DNA of 64,000 nucleotides, taken from assembly GCA_016710765.1 (NCBI GenBank), contig JADJUJ010000010.1, positions 124,001 to 188,000 of the forward strand. The letters run 5' to 3'. The notes below the pieces were generated by a model. It did no database searches and was not told where the DNA came from. It saw only the letters and a program-made list of their open reading frames with translations. Below, piece by piece: positions 39,081 through 50,019 of this stretch. The first letter of the stretch is position 1, and the number at the start of each line of letters is the position of its first letter. Source of the stretch: Lewinellaceae bacterium (GTDB taxonomy: Bacteria > Bacteroidota > Bacteroidia > Chitinophagales > Saprospiraceae). The position numbers were made by a program, and so were the translations under genes.

Positions 39081-41561
39081 CTAAGGCATTTTGCCCAGGG
39101 AAATCAGGTTGGCAAACAAACGATATGCCCCAGGCACCCCTGCTGGCAGCTCACGGAAAAACGATAAGCCGGTGTACACATAATGGCCTTTACCATAGTT
39201 AGCCACCAACAGCGCGCCATCTGCAGGGTTTTCGCCAGGGTCGTTGGACGACAAGGGCGCCTGCATTTGTGGATCCCACTCGCTCGGAAAATACAATCCG
39301 CGCTCCTGCACCCAGCCCTCAAAATCCTTCGCTGTAATTTTATTGGGCGTGTTCAGTACCGGATGATTGGGCAAAAGAAAACGCATTTCCGCTGTTTCAT
39401 CCGTAACCCGGGTACGGGACATTTTCATTGGAAACGGCGCCGGGTTATCGACCACCAAGTCAAAACTATTGTTGTACTGGGTGACGAGCGTGCCGCCATT
39501 TTCCACGTACTTCATCAACTGGTCCTGGTGAAACTTCAAACCTTCTTTGGTATTGTAGGCCCGGATCCCAATCACTACGGCATCGTACGGACGCAGTTGT
39601 TCCGCATTCAGGTCGGCGTCTTCCAGCATGGTTACTTTACAACCAATGAGCCGAAGCGCTGCCGGTCCCTCATCGCCTGCCCCCATGTAATACCCAATGT
39701 TCCGGGCAGTGGTGCGCACATCCACCCGCGACGCTTTGGCCGTTGCCGGTTGCAAAACACTTTGGTAAGGAATATGATCGTATTGGATGGGAATCATCCG
39801 GAAGGTATATACCAAATTACCAATTTGGGCGCCAGCGCCAATTTCCACCTGATCTGGCCCGGAATTGGCTTGTAGGGTAAAAGTGAACGTTTGTTCTTCA
39901 CCCTTGCGCTTAAAGGAAAACGCATTGCCACCTACAGCAATGGCATTGGGCCATCCAGCAGGGCTAATCAGCATGGCTTTTCCGCTGACATTGTCTTTGC
40001 CCGCCCTTACGCGCACCTTTACTTCAATGCTGCGCTCGGTCAGGAGATAGGTGGTTTGGTCCAGTTCAACAAATACCGGTGGCAGCACATCAAATGGTTG
40101 CCAAACTTCCCCTCTCGCGGGCTCTTCCAGTTTATAGGCCACATCTGTAGTGTATTCCAGGGGTACACCATTTACGGTCAGCGACCACTTTACATTTAAA
40201 AATCGGGGCGTTTCGGGCAAACCGCGCAGTTCCTGATTGGGTACCGAGTACATGCCCAGGGTGGCCTGTCCGTTTAGCCAATAGGGGGCGGTGTAGGAGG
40301 CATCCTGGGGCAAAACCACGCTTTGATTCATTTCAAAGACCCTGTTGTTCTGCAGCGACACGCCCATGATGGTATCAAACAAATGGCTGGACACCATAAT
40401 GGCCGCCAGTTGCACATCCATGTCGGACCGATTGACCGCCTCCAGGCGCAATTTCACGGCATCACCCGGGGTGGCAGTGCGCTCCGCAGCAGTTGCTTCG
40501 AGGTACAGGCCCAAACAGCCGCGGATAACCTCCTTGATTTCCGCGAGTTTCACCCGCTTCCAGTACCCTTCCGGTAAAACCTTGATCATTTGCATGGCTT
40601 TGAGCAGCTCCGGAACGGAGGCAGCAGGGTTGTCGGAACGGTAGTTGCGATCGACCTCAGCCAGCAGATTTCCAATTTTCTCACCCCCTTCCACCCGGGT
40701 CCAGGTAGTATTGATCCCGGCAAAGGGGTCTTTTTCAGCAGGGCGGTCGCCTTTGATAAACTCAAACCAGTCGGTGCTTTCGCCACGGCTGCTCATGGAG
40801 CCAAAGCCCTGGCATCGGTGCATGGAGCGCGCCTCAGCAGCCAGTTCGTTGTTGCTTTTGCCTTTCAGGGGCAGGTAAACACCCAGATCGAGTGGATAAA
40901 GGTTGGTTTTATCGGCTTTATCAAATGCTTCACGGCTGCCGTAAAACCACCAGGAAGTGTTAAAGAAAATGCGCTGGGGTTGCCAGGCATCCACATATTG
41001 TAATTGCTCAGGGTAAATATCCTTGCGGCCGGCCATATCGAATGCCTCTACCGATAGCATGGCAGAGGATGTGTGGTGCCCGTGAGTGCTGTATTTGTCA
41101 CCGTGGTAAAAACGGTTGATGACCACATCCGGTTGCTGCGTACGCATGGCCCATGCGACATCGGAAAGTACCGAATCGCGGTCCCAGATACGCAGGGTCT
41201 CCTCGGGGGTTTTTGAATAACCAAAATCATTTGCCCTGGAAAAACGCTGGGTGCCGCCATCGACGGATCGCGCCATCAACAATTCTTCCGTGCGCAAAAC
41301 GCCGAGCAGTTCGCGCAGCTCCGGCCCGATGAGGTTCTGGCCCCCATCGCCACGGGTTAGCGACAAATAAGTCACCTTGTACAACTTTTCGTTGGCGCAG
41401 TAACTGATCAGGCGCTGGTTCTCATCGTCGGGGTGTGCAGCCACATACAGCACCGATCCAAGAACATTAAGTTTCTTAATGGCCTGGTGAACATCAGCAG
41501 CATTGGGCTTGACTGGCTTCTGTGCAACAAGGGCAGTAGTGATAAAAAGCAGCAGAAAAAG
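39081..41561 (-). CDS. Secreted PIG-L family deacetylase, start unresolved
   Basis: The PIG-L (LmbE-like) N-acetylglucosaminyl deacetylase domain has the zinc motif AAHPDDE and the later HGHH pair (STHGHHTSSAML), with LSLTRGDGGQNLIG as a hallmark. A large C-terminal region follows, ending in a ThuA-like fold (PYDAVVIGIRAYNT, NGGTLVTQYNNSFD, HYVYTGLSFFRELPAGVPG). A signal peptide (LFLLLFITTALVAQ) is visible at about 41561, but upstream the frame runs through poly-C/poly-T low complexity (41563-41660), so the true start is hidden there. It would deacetylate sugar-containing glycans or metabolites outside the cytoplasm. About 825 residues. Confidence 0.8.
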   Translation of the reverse strand, partial: LFLLLFITTALVAQKPVKPNAADVHQAIKKLNVLGSVLYVAAHPDDENQRLISYCANEKLYKVTYLSLTRGDGGQNLIGPELRELLGVLRTEELLMARSVDGGTQRFSRANDFGYSKTPEETLRIWDRDSVLSDVAWAMRTQQPDVVINRFYHGDKYSTHGHHTSSAMLSVEAFDMAGRKDIYPEQLQYVDAWQPQRIFFNTSWWFYGSREAFDKADKTNLYPLDLGVYLPLKGKSNNELAAEARSMHRCQGFGSMSSRGESTDWFEFIKGDRPAEKDPFAGINTTWTRVEGGEKIGNLLAEVDRNYRSDNPAASVPELLKAMQMIKVLPEGYWKRVKLAEIKEVIRGCLGLYLEATAAERTATPGDAVKLRLEAVNRSDMDVQLAAIMVSSHLFDTIMGVSLQNNRVFEMNQSVVLPQDASYTAPYWLNGQATLGMYSVPNQELRGLPETPRFLNVKWSLTVNGVPLEYTTDVAYKLEEPARGEVWQPFDVLPPVFVELDQTTYLLTERSIEVKVRVRAGKDNVSGKAMLISPAGWPNAIAVGGNAFSFKRKGEEQTFTFTLQANSGPDQVEIGAGAQIGNLVYTFRMIPIQYDHIPYQSVLQPATAKASRVDVRTTARNIGYYMGAGDEGPAALRLIGCKVTMLEDADLNAEQLRPYDAVVIGIRAYNTKEGLKFHQDQLMKYVENGGTLVTQYNNSFDLVVDNPAPFPMKMSRTRVTDETAEMRFLLPNHPVLNTPNKITAKDFEGWVQERGLYFPSEWDPQMQAPLSSNDPGENPADGALLVANYGKGHYVYTGLSFFRELPAGVPGAYRLFANLISLGKMP

Positions 41562-41562
41562 G

Positions 41563-41660
41563 GGGGGGGGGCGGACCCAGCGGTAAAAAAAGGTAGATAA
41601 AGGGAGAAAAAAGTGAAAAAAAAAGAGAAAAAAAAAAAAATAAAAAACAAAAAAAAACCA
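41563..41660. repeat. Low-complexity homopolymer stretch (poly-G and poly-A)
   Basis: A run of 12 G at 41564-41575 is followed by about 80 bases almost wholly of A and G, with A-runs up to 13. It covers the expected start of the PIG-L gene. It is probably a sequencing or assembly artefact. Confidence 0.6.
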
Positions 41661-42138
41661 AATAAAGCTAATGCGGGCTCCTTGGCTCCCTACCTGCTTG
41701 CGCAGGTTTCGTTTCCAAATAGGGTACCCCACATAGAAAAAACCCCTCTGGCTCACCAAGTTCCGTGCCCGGAAAAGCCACAAAGATTCCATGTCCTGAA
41801 AGGAGAAGCATCCTCGTTAGCATTGGCCCTAAAGCTGTTAAGACTAGAGGGCGAATAGGGACAAAAAAAGTAATGCGATCTACTGGTTTTGGGGTTTTAG
41901 CCTTTTATATTAGGCGGGTATACTGATTGCCGGAGCTCGGCTTTAATGTGTCGTTGGCTCTTCTACAAAGACACCAGCAAAATCCTTGGCTTGTGCCATG
42001 GCTATTGGCTGCGCGAGTCAAACCCTCGGGTGCCCTTTGACAAACGACCCGCAGTCCAAAAATTCCAAGGAGCAATGCTAACAAATGCCATTGCCTTTAA
42101 GCCCTAAAGGGTACCTGTATTCCTATGTCCCGAACATC
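41661..42138. other. Intergenic region of about 480 bp
   Basis: No gene over 60 residues. A plus-strand frame at 41946-42107 starts MCRWLFYKDTSKIL, which looks like the N-terminal Cys of a class II glutamine amidotransferase, but the remaining 39 residues do not match. It may be a fragment or chance. The rest shows nothing recognisable. Confidence 0.3.
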
Positions 42139-42552
42139 CTATCCTTTCCCCGTTCCCAATACCCAGCCGACCACGCCGCCGACTACTACGCCCATAACGG
42201 GGCGACAAAACCGCCCCAGAACCACACCACCCATGGTCCACATGTTATACATAGCAAACAGCCCCAGATCAAAACTTAGCGCAATTAATGCACTCATCCA
42301 AAGACCTGCCATGGCGCCGGCTTTCAACGTTGAAATTCCTGCCCAGCGGGTAAATACCATGGCATAAAACAGCGCCCAAAGTATATTGGAAACTGCAATA
42401 GCCCAAAGTTCAGGCGGGTTCTTTTCAGCGCCCTCTACCAATACAGACAATGACTTCATGGTATCCGCCAGTAAGATGCCATAGACCAGCCAGCCAAGTA
42501 AAAATGCAGCAACGCCCCCCGCTAAGGCAGCGAGTAAAACTTTAGTATTCAT
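42139..42552 (-). CDS. Four-helix membrane protein of unknown function
   Basis: 137 residues with four hydrophobic segments (MNTKVLLAALAGGVAAFLLGWL, ELWAIAVSNILWALFYAMVFT, AGAMAGLWMSALIALSFDL, GVVVGGVVGWVLGTGKG). It resembles small integral membrane proteins of the DUF1761-like type, although I am not sure of the family. It stands alone between the PIG-L gene and the M49 peptidase gene. Frame intact. Confidence 0.6.
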   Translation of the reverse strand: MNTKVLLAALAGGVAAFLLGWLVYGILLADTMKSLSVLVEGAEKNPPELWAIAVSNILWALFYAMVFTRWAGISTLKAGAMAGLWMSALIALSFDLGLFAMYNMWTMGGVVLGRFCRPVMGVVVGGVVGWVLGTGKG

Positions 42553-42652
42553 AATGACAAGGGTTTAGGTGAAAAACTAATGGTTTGTTTTGCGAAAGTA
42601 CATTTTTACAAAATAAATCAATAGTTTTTTCATTTTTTTTAGACGAATACAA

Positions 42653-42685
42653 CAAAGGGCCTTCCGGCGTACCGGAAGGCCCTTT
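42653..42685. terminator. Terminator downstream of the M49 peptidase gene
   Basis: AAAGGGCCTTCCGG pairs with CCGGAAGGCCCTTT around CGTA. It is nearly perfect and can serve both strands. Confidence 0.85.
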
Positions 42686-42707
42686 ATGAAGGCTTTTGCA
42701 AAAAAAA

Positions 42708-44760
42708 TTAGTTCTTCACCGGCAGAAAGTTGTACTCCTTGCCGTAGCGCAGCATTTGTTGGACAAAATCAGTTTCTGTTTCCACCTTCACATCGGTGAT
42801 GTTGCCCTGAGCATCTTTTACTGCTATGAGTTTGGGCTGAACGAAGCCGCTGTAGGCCTTGGTTGGCAGACTGGCATACCGCGCCCGCACCTCCTTCACC
42901 GCTTCCGGGTCGACCTTAACACCGTATCCTTCCACCAGATCGTGGGCGGCATTAAAGTCGCCCTCTGATTTAATGCGCTGGATTTCCCGGAGCAATTGGC
43001 CGAACAGTTCACGGGCCTTAGCGTAATCATTGATGTTGAAGTAGGTTTTCCCGTTCCGCACTTCCTTGCTGATAACATTATCCGCCTTGCCTTTGTCAAA
43101 TACCCAGGCGGCTACTACCTGCCGGTTGCGCATGTGGTCTTCTTCCAGGTCGTCGCCGGGTTGAATCCTCCGGTATTGCTGAAAAAGGCCGTTGCGGATA
43201 TAACTGTCGTATTCTGCCTTATACGCTTCGCCATCGGGCATGAGTTTCCACTCCACCAGTTTGGGATCGGGCATATAATACAACGCTACCAGGTCGGCGC
43301 GTGCCTCCTCCAGGGTGCTGGCATACACCTTGAGTGTAACGTGGGGAGCAGCGATATTGGGGTTCAATTTGCCGCTGGCATGCCCGATAACCTCGTGCAG
43401 GGCTGTATGCATTTTCCCACATGCCTCAGAATATTTCTTTGCACGTTCCACTTCCTCAGGGTCATTGGCAAATTCTGCGGTAGCCAGAGCGCCACCCGCT
43501 TTCCCATAAGCATCTTCAATGTTGTTCAGGCTAATTGATTTTGAACCATAATCTTCACGAATCCAGTCGGAATTGGGCAAATTAACCCCAATCGGGGTAG
43601 ATGGCGCGGCATCGCCGCCTTCCATGGCTACATTGATAACCCGGTAGGAAACACCTTTGACAGAGGCTTTTTTGTGCTCCGCCATGATGGGGCTGTTGTC
43701 TTCAAAATACTGGGCATTTTTACTAACAATGGCCATTTTTTCGGTGGCATCGGGGTCATTGTATTCTACCATTGCTTCCCAGTCGCCTTTGAAGCCTTTC
43801 GGGTCGTGGTACACCTCGGTAAAGCCATTGATAAGGTCGACCGTGCCGGCAGTATCCTGCACCCAGGCAATGCAAAACGCATCAAAGGTTTTAAGGTCGC
43901 CGCTCTTATAGTAATCGATCAGGAGCTGGAGTGCTTTGGCTTGTTGCGGATTTTCTGCATAGGGTATCGCTTTTTGCAGATTTTCTATCACACGGTCGAT
44001 CGCCGAGCCATACATACCACCCGATTTCCAGACCTTCTCCACCAGTTTGCCATCTTCCTTCACGAGTTTGGAGTTGAGGCCCAACATGGGGTGTTTTTCA
44101 CCAGCGGTTTTGAGCATATTGTGGTAAAAGTCTTCCACCTCTTTGGCGCTTACGTTTTCATAGAAGTTGACGGCGGAGGTTTGCACCACGTCCATGCTTT
44201 TGTCTTTGTTGGTGCGCTTGGGCAACACATTGGGGTCGAACATCACAGGGGTGATCTCGGCCAAAAAGGGTTTCCGCATTTCCGCCCGGCAAAGCCGCGG
44301 CATCAGAGGCTTTCACCAGTCCAGCGAAATAGGCTTCTGCGCAGCCGGGTAAAATCTTGGTCTCGCTGTAATGGTGGTGGATGCCGTTGCTGAACCATAC
44401 GCGTTTGGCATAGGTTTCAAACTGTTTCCAATCAGCCGAAGTGCGTTCGCCTTTGTAGGTATTGAAGATGGCTTCCAGGGTTTTGCGCACGGTCAGGTTG
44501 TAGGCACAGTGCTGATCGTAGATAATGTCGCGACCGGCGAGGGTGGCTTCCGACAGGTAATAAATTAAGGACTTTTGGCGCAGCGACAATTTGTCCCAGC
44601 CCGGCAGGTCGTACTTGAGGATCTGTAAATCGGCAAAAGTATCGAGCAGCACTTTCTCCTCAACAGGAGCAGCTGCAGTCTTGTTTTCCTCCGGTTTTTG
44701 GTTGCATGATGCAGCGAACAACAGCGCAAGCACAGGCAGGAGCATGAATAACTTTTTCAT
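42708..44760 (-). CDS. M49-family dipeptidyl peptidase III-like lipoprotein, one frameshift
   Basis: Starts at 44760 with a lipoprotein signal (MKKLFMLLPVLALLFAASC; lipid-modified Cys19). The frame breaks near 44285-44300, at a run of three G (coding strand), and continues to 42708. The M49 zinc motif HEVIGH (in ALHEVIGHASGK; H and H are ligands, E catalytic) and the downstream EEARAD motif (Glu ligand) are present. About 684 residues. It would release dipeptides from the N-terminus of peptides, at the outer membrane or periplasm given the lipobox. The terminator at 42653 follows. Confidence 0.85.
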
Positions 44761-44789
44761 AAATATGTAGATTGGTTGATGTGCAATTT

Positions 44790-46847
44790 CTATTGGCTGA
44801 GTTGCTCCAGGATTTCGATGGCGGCTTTGGCAATAACGGTTCCGGGGCCAAACACTGCGGTAGCGCCGGCCTGCTTTAAAAAGGTGTAATCCTGCTGTGG
44901 AATCACGCCGCCAACGACCACCAGAATATCTTCCCGGCCCAGTTTGCGGAGTTCTTCCAGCACCGCTGGCACAAGCGTTTTATGGCCTGCAGCCAGGCTA
45001 GATACGCCCAGCACGTGTACGTCCTGCTCAGCGGCCTGGCGGGCGGCTTCAGCAGGCGTTTGGAACAGCGGGCCCATGTCGACGTCGAATCCTAGATCGG
45101 CAAATGCCGTGGCAATTACTTTGGCGCCGCGGTCGTGCCCGTCCTGGCCCAGTTTGGCCACCATGATGCGCGGGCGGCGGCCTTCCTTTTCTGCAAAGAC
45201 ATCAGTCATGGCACGCGCCTTTTCAAAATCTTCGTTTTTGCTCATTTCTCTGGCAAATACCCCGGAAACCGTCCGGGTAGTAGCATTAAAGCGGCCAAAG
45301 GTTTTTTCCATGGCCATTGAAATTTCGCCGGAGTGTGGCGCGGGCGCGGGCCGCTTCCACGGCCAGGGCGAGCAATCCGCCCCTGTCGGTCCGGGCTGCC
45401 TCCTGCTCCAAAGCCAGCAAAGTCTGCTGCACTTTGTTGTGGTCGCGATTTTTTTTCAATTGTTCCAGCCCTCTGATTTGGGCCTCGCGCACGGCAGTAT
45501 TGTCGACTTCAAGAATCTCAAAGCCTTCATTGTCTACCACCTGAAAAACATTGACCCCCACGATGTACTCCTGACGGGAATCGATACGCGCTTGTTTGCG
45601 GGCAGCAGCTTCTTCGATGCGGAGTTTGGGAAGGCCCTGTTCGATGGCTTTGGCCATGCCGCCCATAGCTTCTACTTCCTGGATGAGCTCCCAGGCTTTT
45701 TCAATGAGCTCCTGGGTCATTTGCTCCACCAAATAGGAACCCGCCCAGGGGTCAACCACTTTGCAAACGCCCGTTTCGCGCTGAATGTACAGTTGAGTGT
45801 CACGGGCAATTTTTGCAGAAAAATCGGTCGGCAGGGCTATCGCTTCATCGAAGGAATTGGTATGCAAACTTTGGGTGCCACCCAACACGGCCGCCAGCGC
45901 TTCCACGCAGGTTCGGGCAACGTTGTTGAAGGGATCCTGCTCCGTCAGGCTCCAGCCGGAAGTCTGGCAGTGGGTGCGAAGCGCCGAGGCTTTTTCCTTT
46001 TTCGGGTCGAACTGTTTTACCATTTTGCCCAAAGCATACGGCCTGCGCGCAATTTGGCGATCTCGCGAAAGTGGTTCATGCCAATGCCCCAGAAAAAAGA
46101 TAGGCGGGGGCAAAATCGTCGATGTTAAGTCCTGCCGCCAGGCCGGTTCTGATGTACTCCAACCCGTCGGCCAAGGTATAGGCCAGTTCAATTTCTGCCG
46201 GCGCACCCGCCTCGTGCATGTGGTAGCCAGAAATAGAAATGGAATTGAACTTTGGCATGTTCCGGGCACAATAGGCAAAAATATCGCCGATGATGCGCAT
46301 GGATGGCCCCGGAGGGTAAATATAGGTATTGCGCACCATGAACTCTTTCAGGATGTCGTTCTGATGGTTCCGCTCAATTGTTCCGGAGACACCCTGCTCC
46401 TCTGCGGCTACGATGTAAAACGCCATGATGGGAACAACGGCGCCGTTCATGGTCATGGAAACCGACATCTGGTCGAGCGGAATCTGGTCGAACAACACTT
46501 TCATGTCCTCTACCGAGTCGATCGCTACACCAGCCTTCCACATCACCGAGCACCCTGGGGTGATCGGAATCGTATCCGCGGTGGGTAGCCAGGTCGAAGG
46601 CAACCGAAAGCCCCTTCTGGCCAGCGGCAAGGTTGCGGCGGTAAAAGGAATTACTCTCTTCGGCGGTGGAGAAGCCGGCGTACTGCCGGATGGTCCAGGG
46701 CGGGTTCACGTACATGCTGGAATACGGACCGCCCAGGTAGGGCGGAATGCCGGCGACATAACGCAAACGCGGAGGGGCGGTAAATCCTTTTGCCTCCGGC
46801 CGGAGGTTGGGATCGAAAGGTATTTTGGAAAAATCGGGTGCGGGCAT
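44790..46847 (-). CDS. Methylmalonyl-CoA mutase, broken by four or more frameshifts
   Basis: All parts of a mutase large subunit of about 685 residues are present in order but in several frames: N-terminus (SSMYVNPPWTIRQYAGFSTAEE) from 46847; a shift near 46540-46555 at GTGGAAG; the TIM-barrel core (FDQIPLDQMSVSMTMNGAV); shifts near 46110 and 46022 (an A-run); the rest of the barrel (LRTHCQTSGWSLTEQDPFNN); a shift near 45325; then the B12-binding domain to 44790 with the axial His motif DGHDRG. It converts methylmalonyl-CoA and succinyl-CoA with adenosylcobalamin. The small subunit is not adjacent. Breaks fall in short runs, so the gene is probably intact in the organism. Confidence 0.85.
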
Positions 46848-47048
46848 GGCTTACAATAAATTGCGCTGCAATATCGGGAAAAGCAGGCAGCAGCGGGGAG
46901 AAATCGATGAAGAAAGTAGATTGAACGGTATATGTTGCTATCTTGTACTACCGATTTGCGTTTTGTGAGCAGAAAATTCAGCTTCCCTTACTTGCTACAC
47001 TGCAAAACAACCTATACAATTCTGTATTCACCATTTTTAAAGAGCCAA

Positions 47049-47684
47049 ATGAATACAGCCTTACGCGTATTACTGCTATGCGTATTTGCGGTTCAAATCC
47101 TCCCCGCACAGTCCTTTAAAAAAGCCATCCTTCAACGTAAAATCGGATAAAATCGTTCGTGAACTTCGGAAAGGCATGAGCATAACGGCTTACACCACCC
47201 TTGCAGATGGTACGGAGGATAGTTTTAAGGGCAACTTACAAGCCTTAACCCAAGACTCCGTGTTTATAAAAAAAGATACCTTGGAAAATGCCTTTGCACT
47301 CGACCAGATTACCCGCCTGGAGGTTGAAAAAGACCGGACTACGGGCAAAGTACTGTTTCTGGTTTTCGGCATTCTCTTAGCGCTCTTAGGCGCCATAGTG
47401 CTCGTGCTCGCACTTTTGTTTCGGTACTTGACGCAACGCTGGGTGGCAATGGCGACGAAGGGAACAGCACGGCCGGCGTGGGTTGTTTGGCCTTTTTGGT
47501 TGGTGCTGGACTGATATTGGCTGGCGCTCTATTGTCGCGCACCCAGTCGTTTGAAATTCTAAACCCGGGTAAAGACTGGCAAATTGACATCAAAAGCACC
47601 AAACCTGTTGTCGACAAGGTAACCCCATTGATGAAAGACCAGACTACAGCAACTTATTCCGTTAGCCTGTCTAACACCAATTAA
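47049..47684 (+). CDS. Small membrane protein, first of two tandem paralogues, two frameshifts
   Basis: ATG 47049 begins a signal peptide (NTALRVLLLCVFAVQILPAQ). After about 30 codons the frame shifts near 47140; the second frame (IVRELRKGMSITAYTTL, later TQDSVFIKKDTLENAFALDQI) carries a membrane helix (GKVLFLVFGILLALLGAIVLV); a second shift near 47430 leads to another helix (VGCLAFLVGAGLILAGALL) and the tail (NPGKDWQIDIKSTKPVVD) to 47684. About 210 residues. The product is membrane-bound with a soluble beta-rich domain before the helices. The family is not recognised. The paralogue follows three bases later. Confidence 0.5.
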
Positions 47685-47686
47685 AA

Positions 47687-48314
47687 ATGAAAAGATACTA
47701 TTGTTCCTTTCCCTCATTTTCCTGACATCGCATGCCCTGCAGGCACATTCCCTGAACCGAGCCGTTTTTTTTGCATAAAACGCGCAATGTAAAACATGAA
47801 TTGAGGAAAGGTATTCTGATTACGGCGGTTGCCTCCCTGAAGAACGACAGCACCAGTTTGCCCTATTCTGGAAAGATGTATGACATTACGCCCGACACGC
47901 TTTTCTTACGATCGAAAGACACGCGCTATGCGTTGGCCATGAACGACATTTCCAGTATGGAAGTAAAAAAATACTCCTTCGCTCAAAAAATTTTACTGGT
48001 ATTTTTGGGCATATTTCTCGCGGTTTTGGGTATAAAACTATTGCTGTCTGCCCTGGCAAAAGGTGACATTGTTATTGGAAACTCCGAAGACAGTAGCCCA
48101 AAAGTATCACTGGGCGTATTAAGCCTTCTTGTCGGTGGGGGCACTGATTGCCGGCGGCATAAGCACCAATAAACAAGTCATCCAAATTAATCACCCCGGG
48201 CAAGACTGGTACATCAATATCCTTAGAAATCAGGACATTCCTCCAGCGCATGCATCTGGCCAGCAGTGGTCGACACCCCTACACGAAACTTGTAATCCCT
48301 TTAGAAACGGATAG
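47687..48314 (+). CDS. Small membrane protein, second tandem paralogue, frameshifted
   Basis: Starts at ATG 47687, three bases after its paralogue. A shift in the second codon gives a signal peptide (KILLFLSLIFLTSHALQA); the next frame (VKHELRKGILITAVASLKND, TPDTLFLRSKDTRYALAMNDI) matches the layout of the first paralogue, including ELRKG, two membrane helices (KILLVFLGIFLAVLGIKLLL; SLGVLSLLVGGALIAGG after a shift near 48130) and a tail with HPGQDWYINI. The end of the second frame near 48314 is uncertain. Function unknown; the repeated architecture argues for real genes. Confidence 0.5.
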
Positions 48315-48550
48315 ATCATACCACCTGAACAATAGATTTAAGGTCAATACAGCCTAAAAAAACAGGTCTACTCCGACTGGAATAGACAATTTCAGCGATT
48401 TGCCTGAAAAATCAGCACAAGTATTATCAATGAATTTATAGTTTTACGCCACCGCTTTTGAATTGAGCGCGGAATTAAAGCCGTATACGCACATTTCAAC
48501 CCGGCGAATCTCGAAATTTGAAGCACCTTTAATACATCAATATTTTAATA

Positions 48551-49662
48551 ATGCGTACCCTCTCCTTCTTTTTGCTTTTTACCTGTTTATCATCCACATC
48601 ATTACTGGCACAAAACTACCCCGAGAACCCAGAGCCGGGTGCCTGCTACGTGCGCTGCGCTATTGAAGAAATTACCGAAATGGCCAAGGTGATCACCACA
48701 CCAACCTATATGGAATACAAGGTGGTGCCTGCCGAATATAAAACGGTAACGGAACAGGTGTTGGTCAAAGAAGCCTCCAAACGCTTCGAGTACGTGCCCG
48801 CCGTTTACCGGGAAGTGATCGATACCATTATGGTTTTGGAGCCGGAAAGTCAGTACAGCATTCACCCGGTAAAAACCATCGACACCATCGAGGTAGTCGC
48901 TAGAGCCGGCTTTTTTCCGCTTTGAGTCCCGCCCATCACTCGACGGCTGCGACTCTCCCAATCCGGGCGATTGCGATGTGATCTGTTATGTTACCTATCC
49001 CGCAGTAACCAAGATCATCCCGATTAAAAAAATCGGCGCCTGGCCCTATTACGAATCGGCTACGCCTAAACCCGCAAAATACAAATACGTCAAACGCCAA
49101 GTCGTGCAAACCCCTGCCACCGTACGGGAAATCGAAATTCCGGCGGAATATGTTACCGTTCAAAACAGGTGCTGGTACAGGATGCTCATGTAGACTCACG
49201 GAAATCAAGCCCATCGAACGGGAAGAGGTTTTCCTGGTATCCGACCGCGGCAACAACAATGCCCGCGAGCGCTACGAGTGGCGCAGGATCGAGTGCGAAT
49301 TGCTGGATTACAACCTGCTGCCCATCCACTACAATGTTAACAGCACTGCCCTGACGTCTGAGGCGAAAAAGGTTATCGACGAAAAACTGCTCAAACTGTT
49401 GTTGGCAAGACCGGAATTACGGGTAGAGATCAACTCGCACACCGACTCCCGGGCTTCTGACGACTTTAACCTGCAACTCTCAGAAAAACGCGCCCTGAAC
49501 GTGGTCGACTACCTCGTTTCCAAAGGCATCAAACGCTCGCGGCTGGAATACCACGGTTACGGCGAAACGCAATTGGTCAACCAATGTGCCAACGGGGTTG
49601 AGTGCACAGAAGAAGAGCATGCCGCCAACCGCCGGACGGAGTTCCGGGTGTTACCGAGGTAA
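48551..49662 (+). CDS. OmpA-family outer-membrane protein, frameshifted
   Basis: Signal peptide at 48551 (RTLSFFLLFTCLSSTSLLAQ), then an N-terminal part with two related segments (VPAEYKTVTEQVLVKEA and IPAEYVTVQKQVLVQDA), and a C-terminal OmpA-like peptidoglycan-binding domain (EINSHTDSRASDDFNLQLSEKRA, then YLVSKGIKRSRLEYHGYG and NRRTEFRV). The frame breaks at a T6 run near 48913, an A4 run near 49160 and near 49190. About 370 residues. It probably links the outer membrane to peptidoglycan. It is the last gene before the accessory island. Confidence 0.78.
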
Positions 49663-49730
49663 ACTGATCTTTCAACGTTGGATATCGGAAATGTGTAGAG
49701 TGGGACCGCAGAGCTGTTAGCCGCATATTT

Positions 49731-49885
49731 GTAAGCATCCGACTGACTTCCCAGGCGCCAATGTGCGCCAGCATTTGATTGGCGTCCCGACGTTGACGGA
49801 CCCGTTTTGCTGTCATCATAGTTTTTTTGCGCTAAGGTCGGAGCGCAAATGATTAAACGCAAGATGGAGTTGGTCGGACGCTTAC
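49731..49885. mobile_element. IS66 internal-deletion derivative
   Basis: GTAAGCATCCGAC at the left end and its inverted match GTCGGACGCTTAC at the right end. Between them is about 130 bp identical in layout to the start of TnpA and its upstream region (as at 52830-52958). It carries no transposase, so it is a nonautonomous, MITE-like relic that could be mobilised by the complete element at 50508. No 8-bp target duplication was seen. Confidence 0.75.
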
Positions 49886-49924
49886 CGACAATTTGGAATG
49901 CACCCTCGAGAATTTAGTTAAAAC

Positions 49925-49972
49925 AAACCCCTGTTTAAGTATTGATGCTCAAACAGGGGTTTCTTGTTTTTC
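49925..49972. terminator. Bidirectional intrinsic terminator
   Basis: AAACCCCTGTTT pairs with AAACAGGGGTTT and is followed by CTTGTTTTT. It lies between the IS66 relic and the lipoprotein gene at 50020. Confidence 0.75.
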
Positions 49973-50019
49973 TATAAATCTATTCTAATTAGATTAATAC
50001 ATATCTAATATAATAATAA

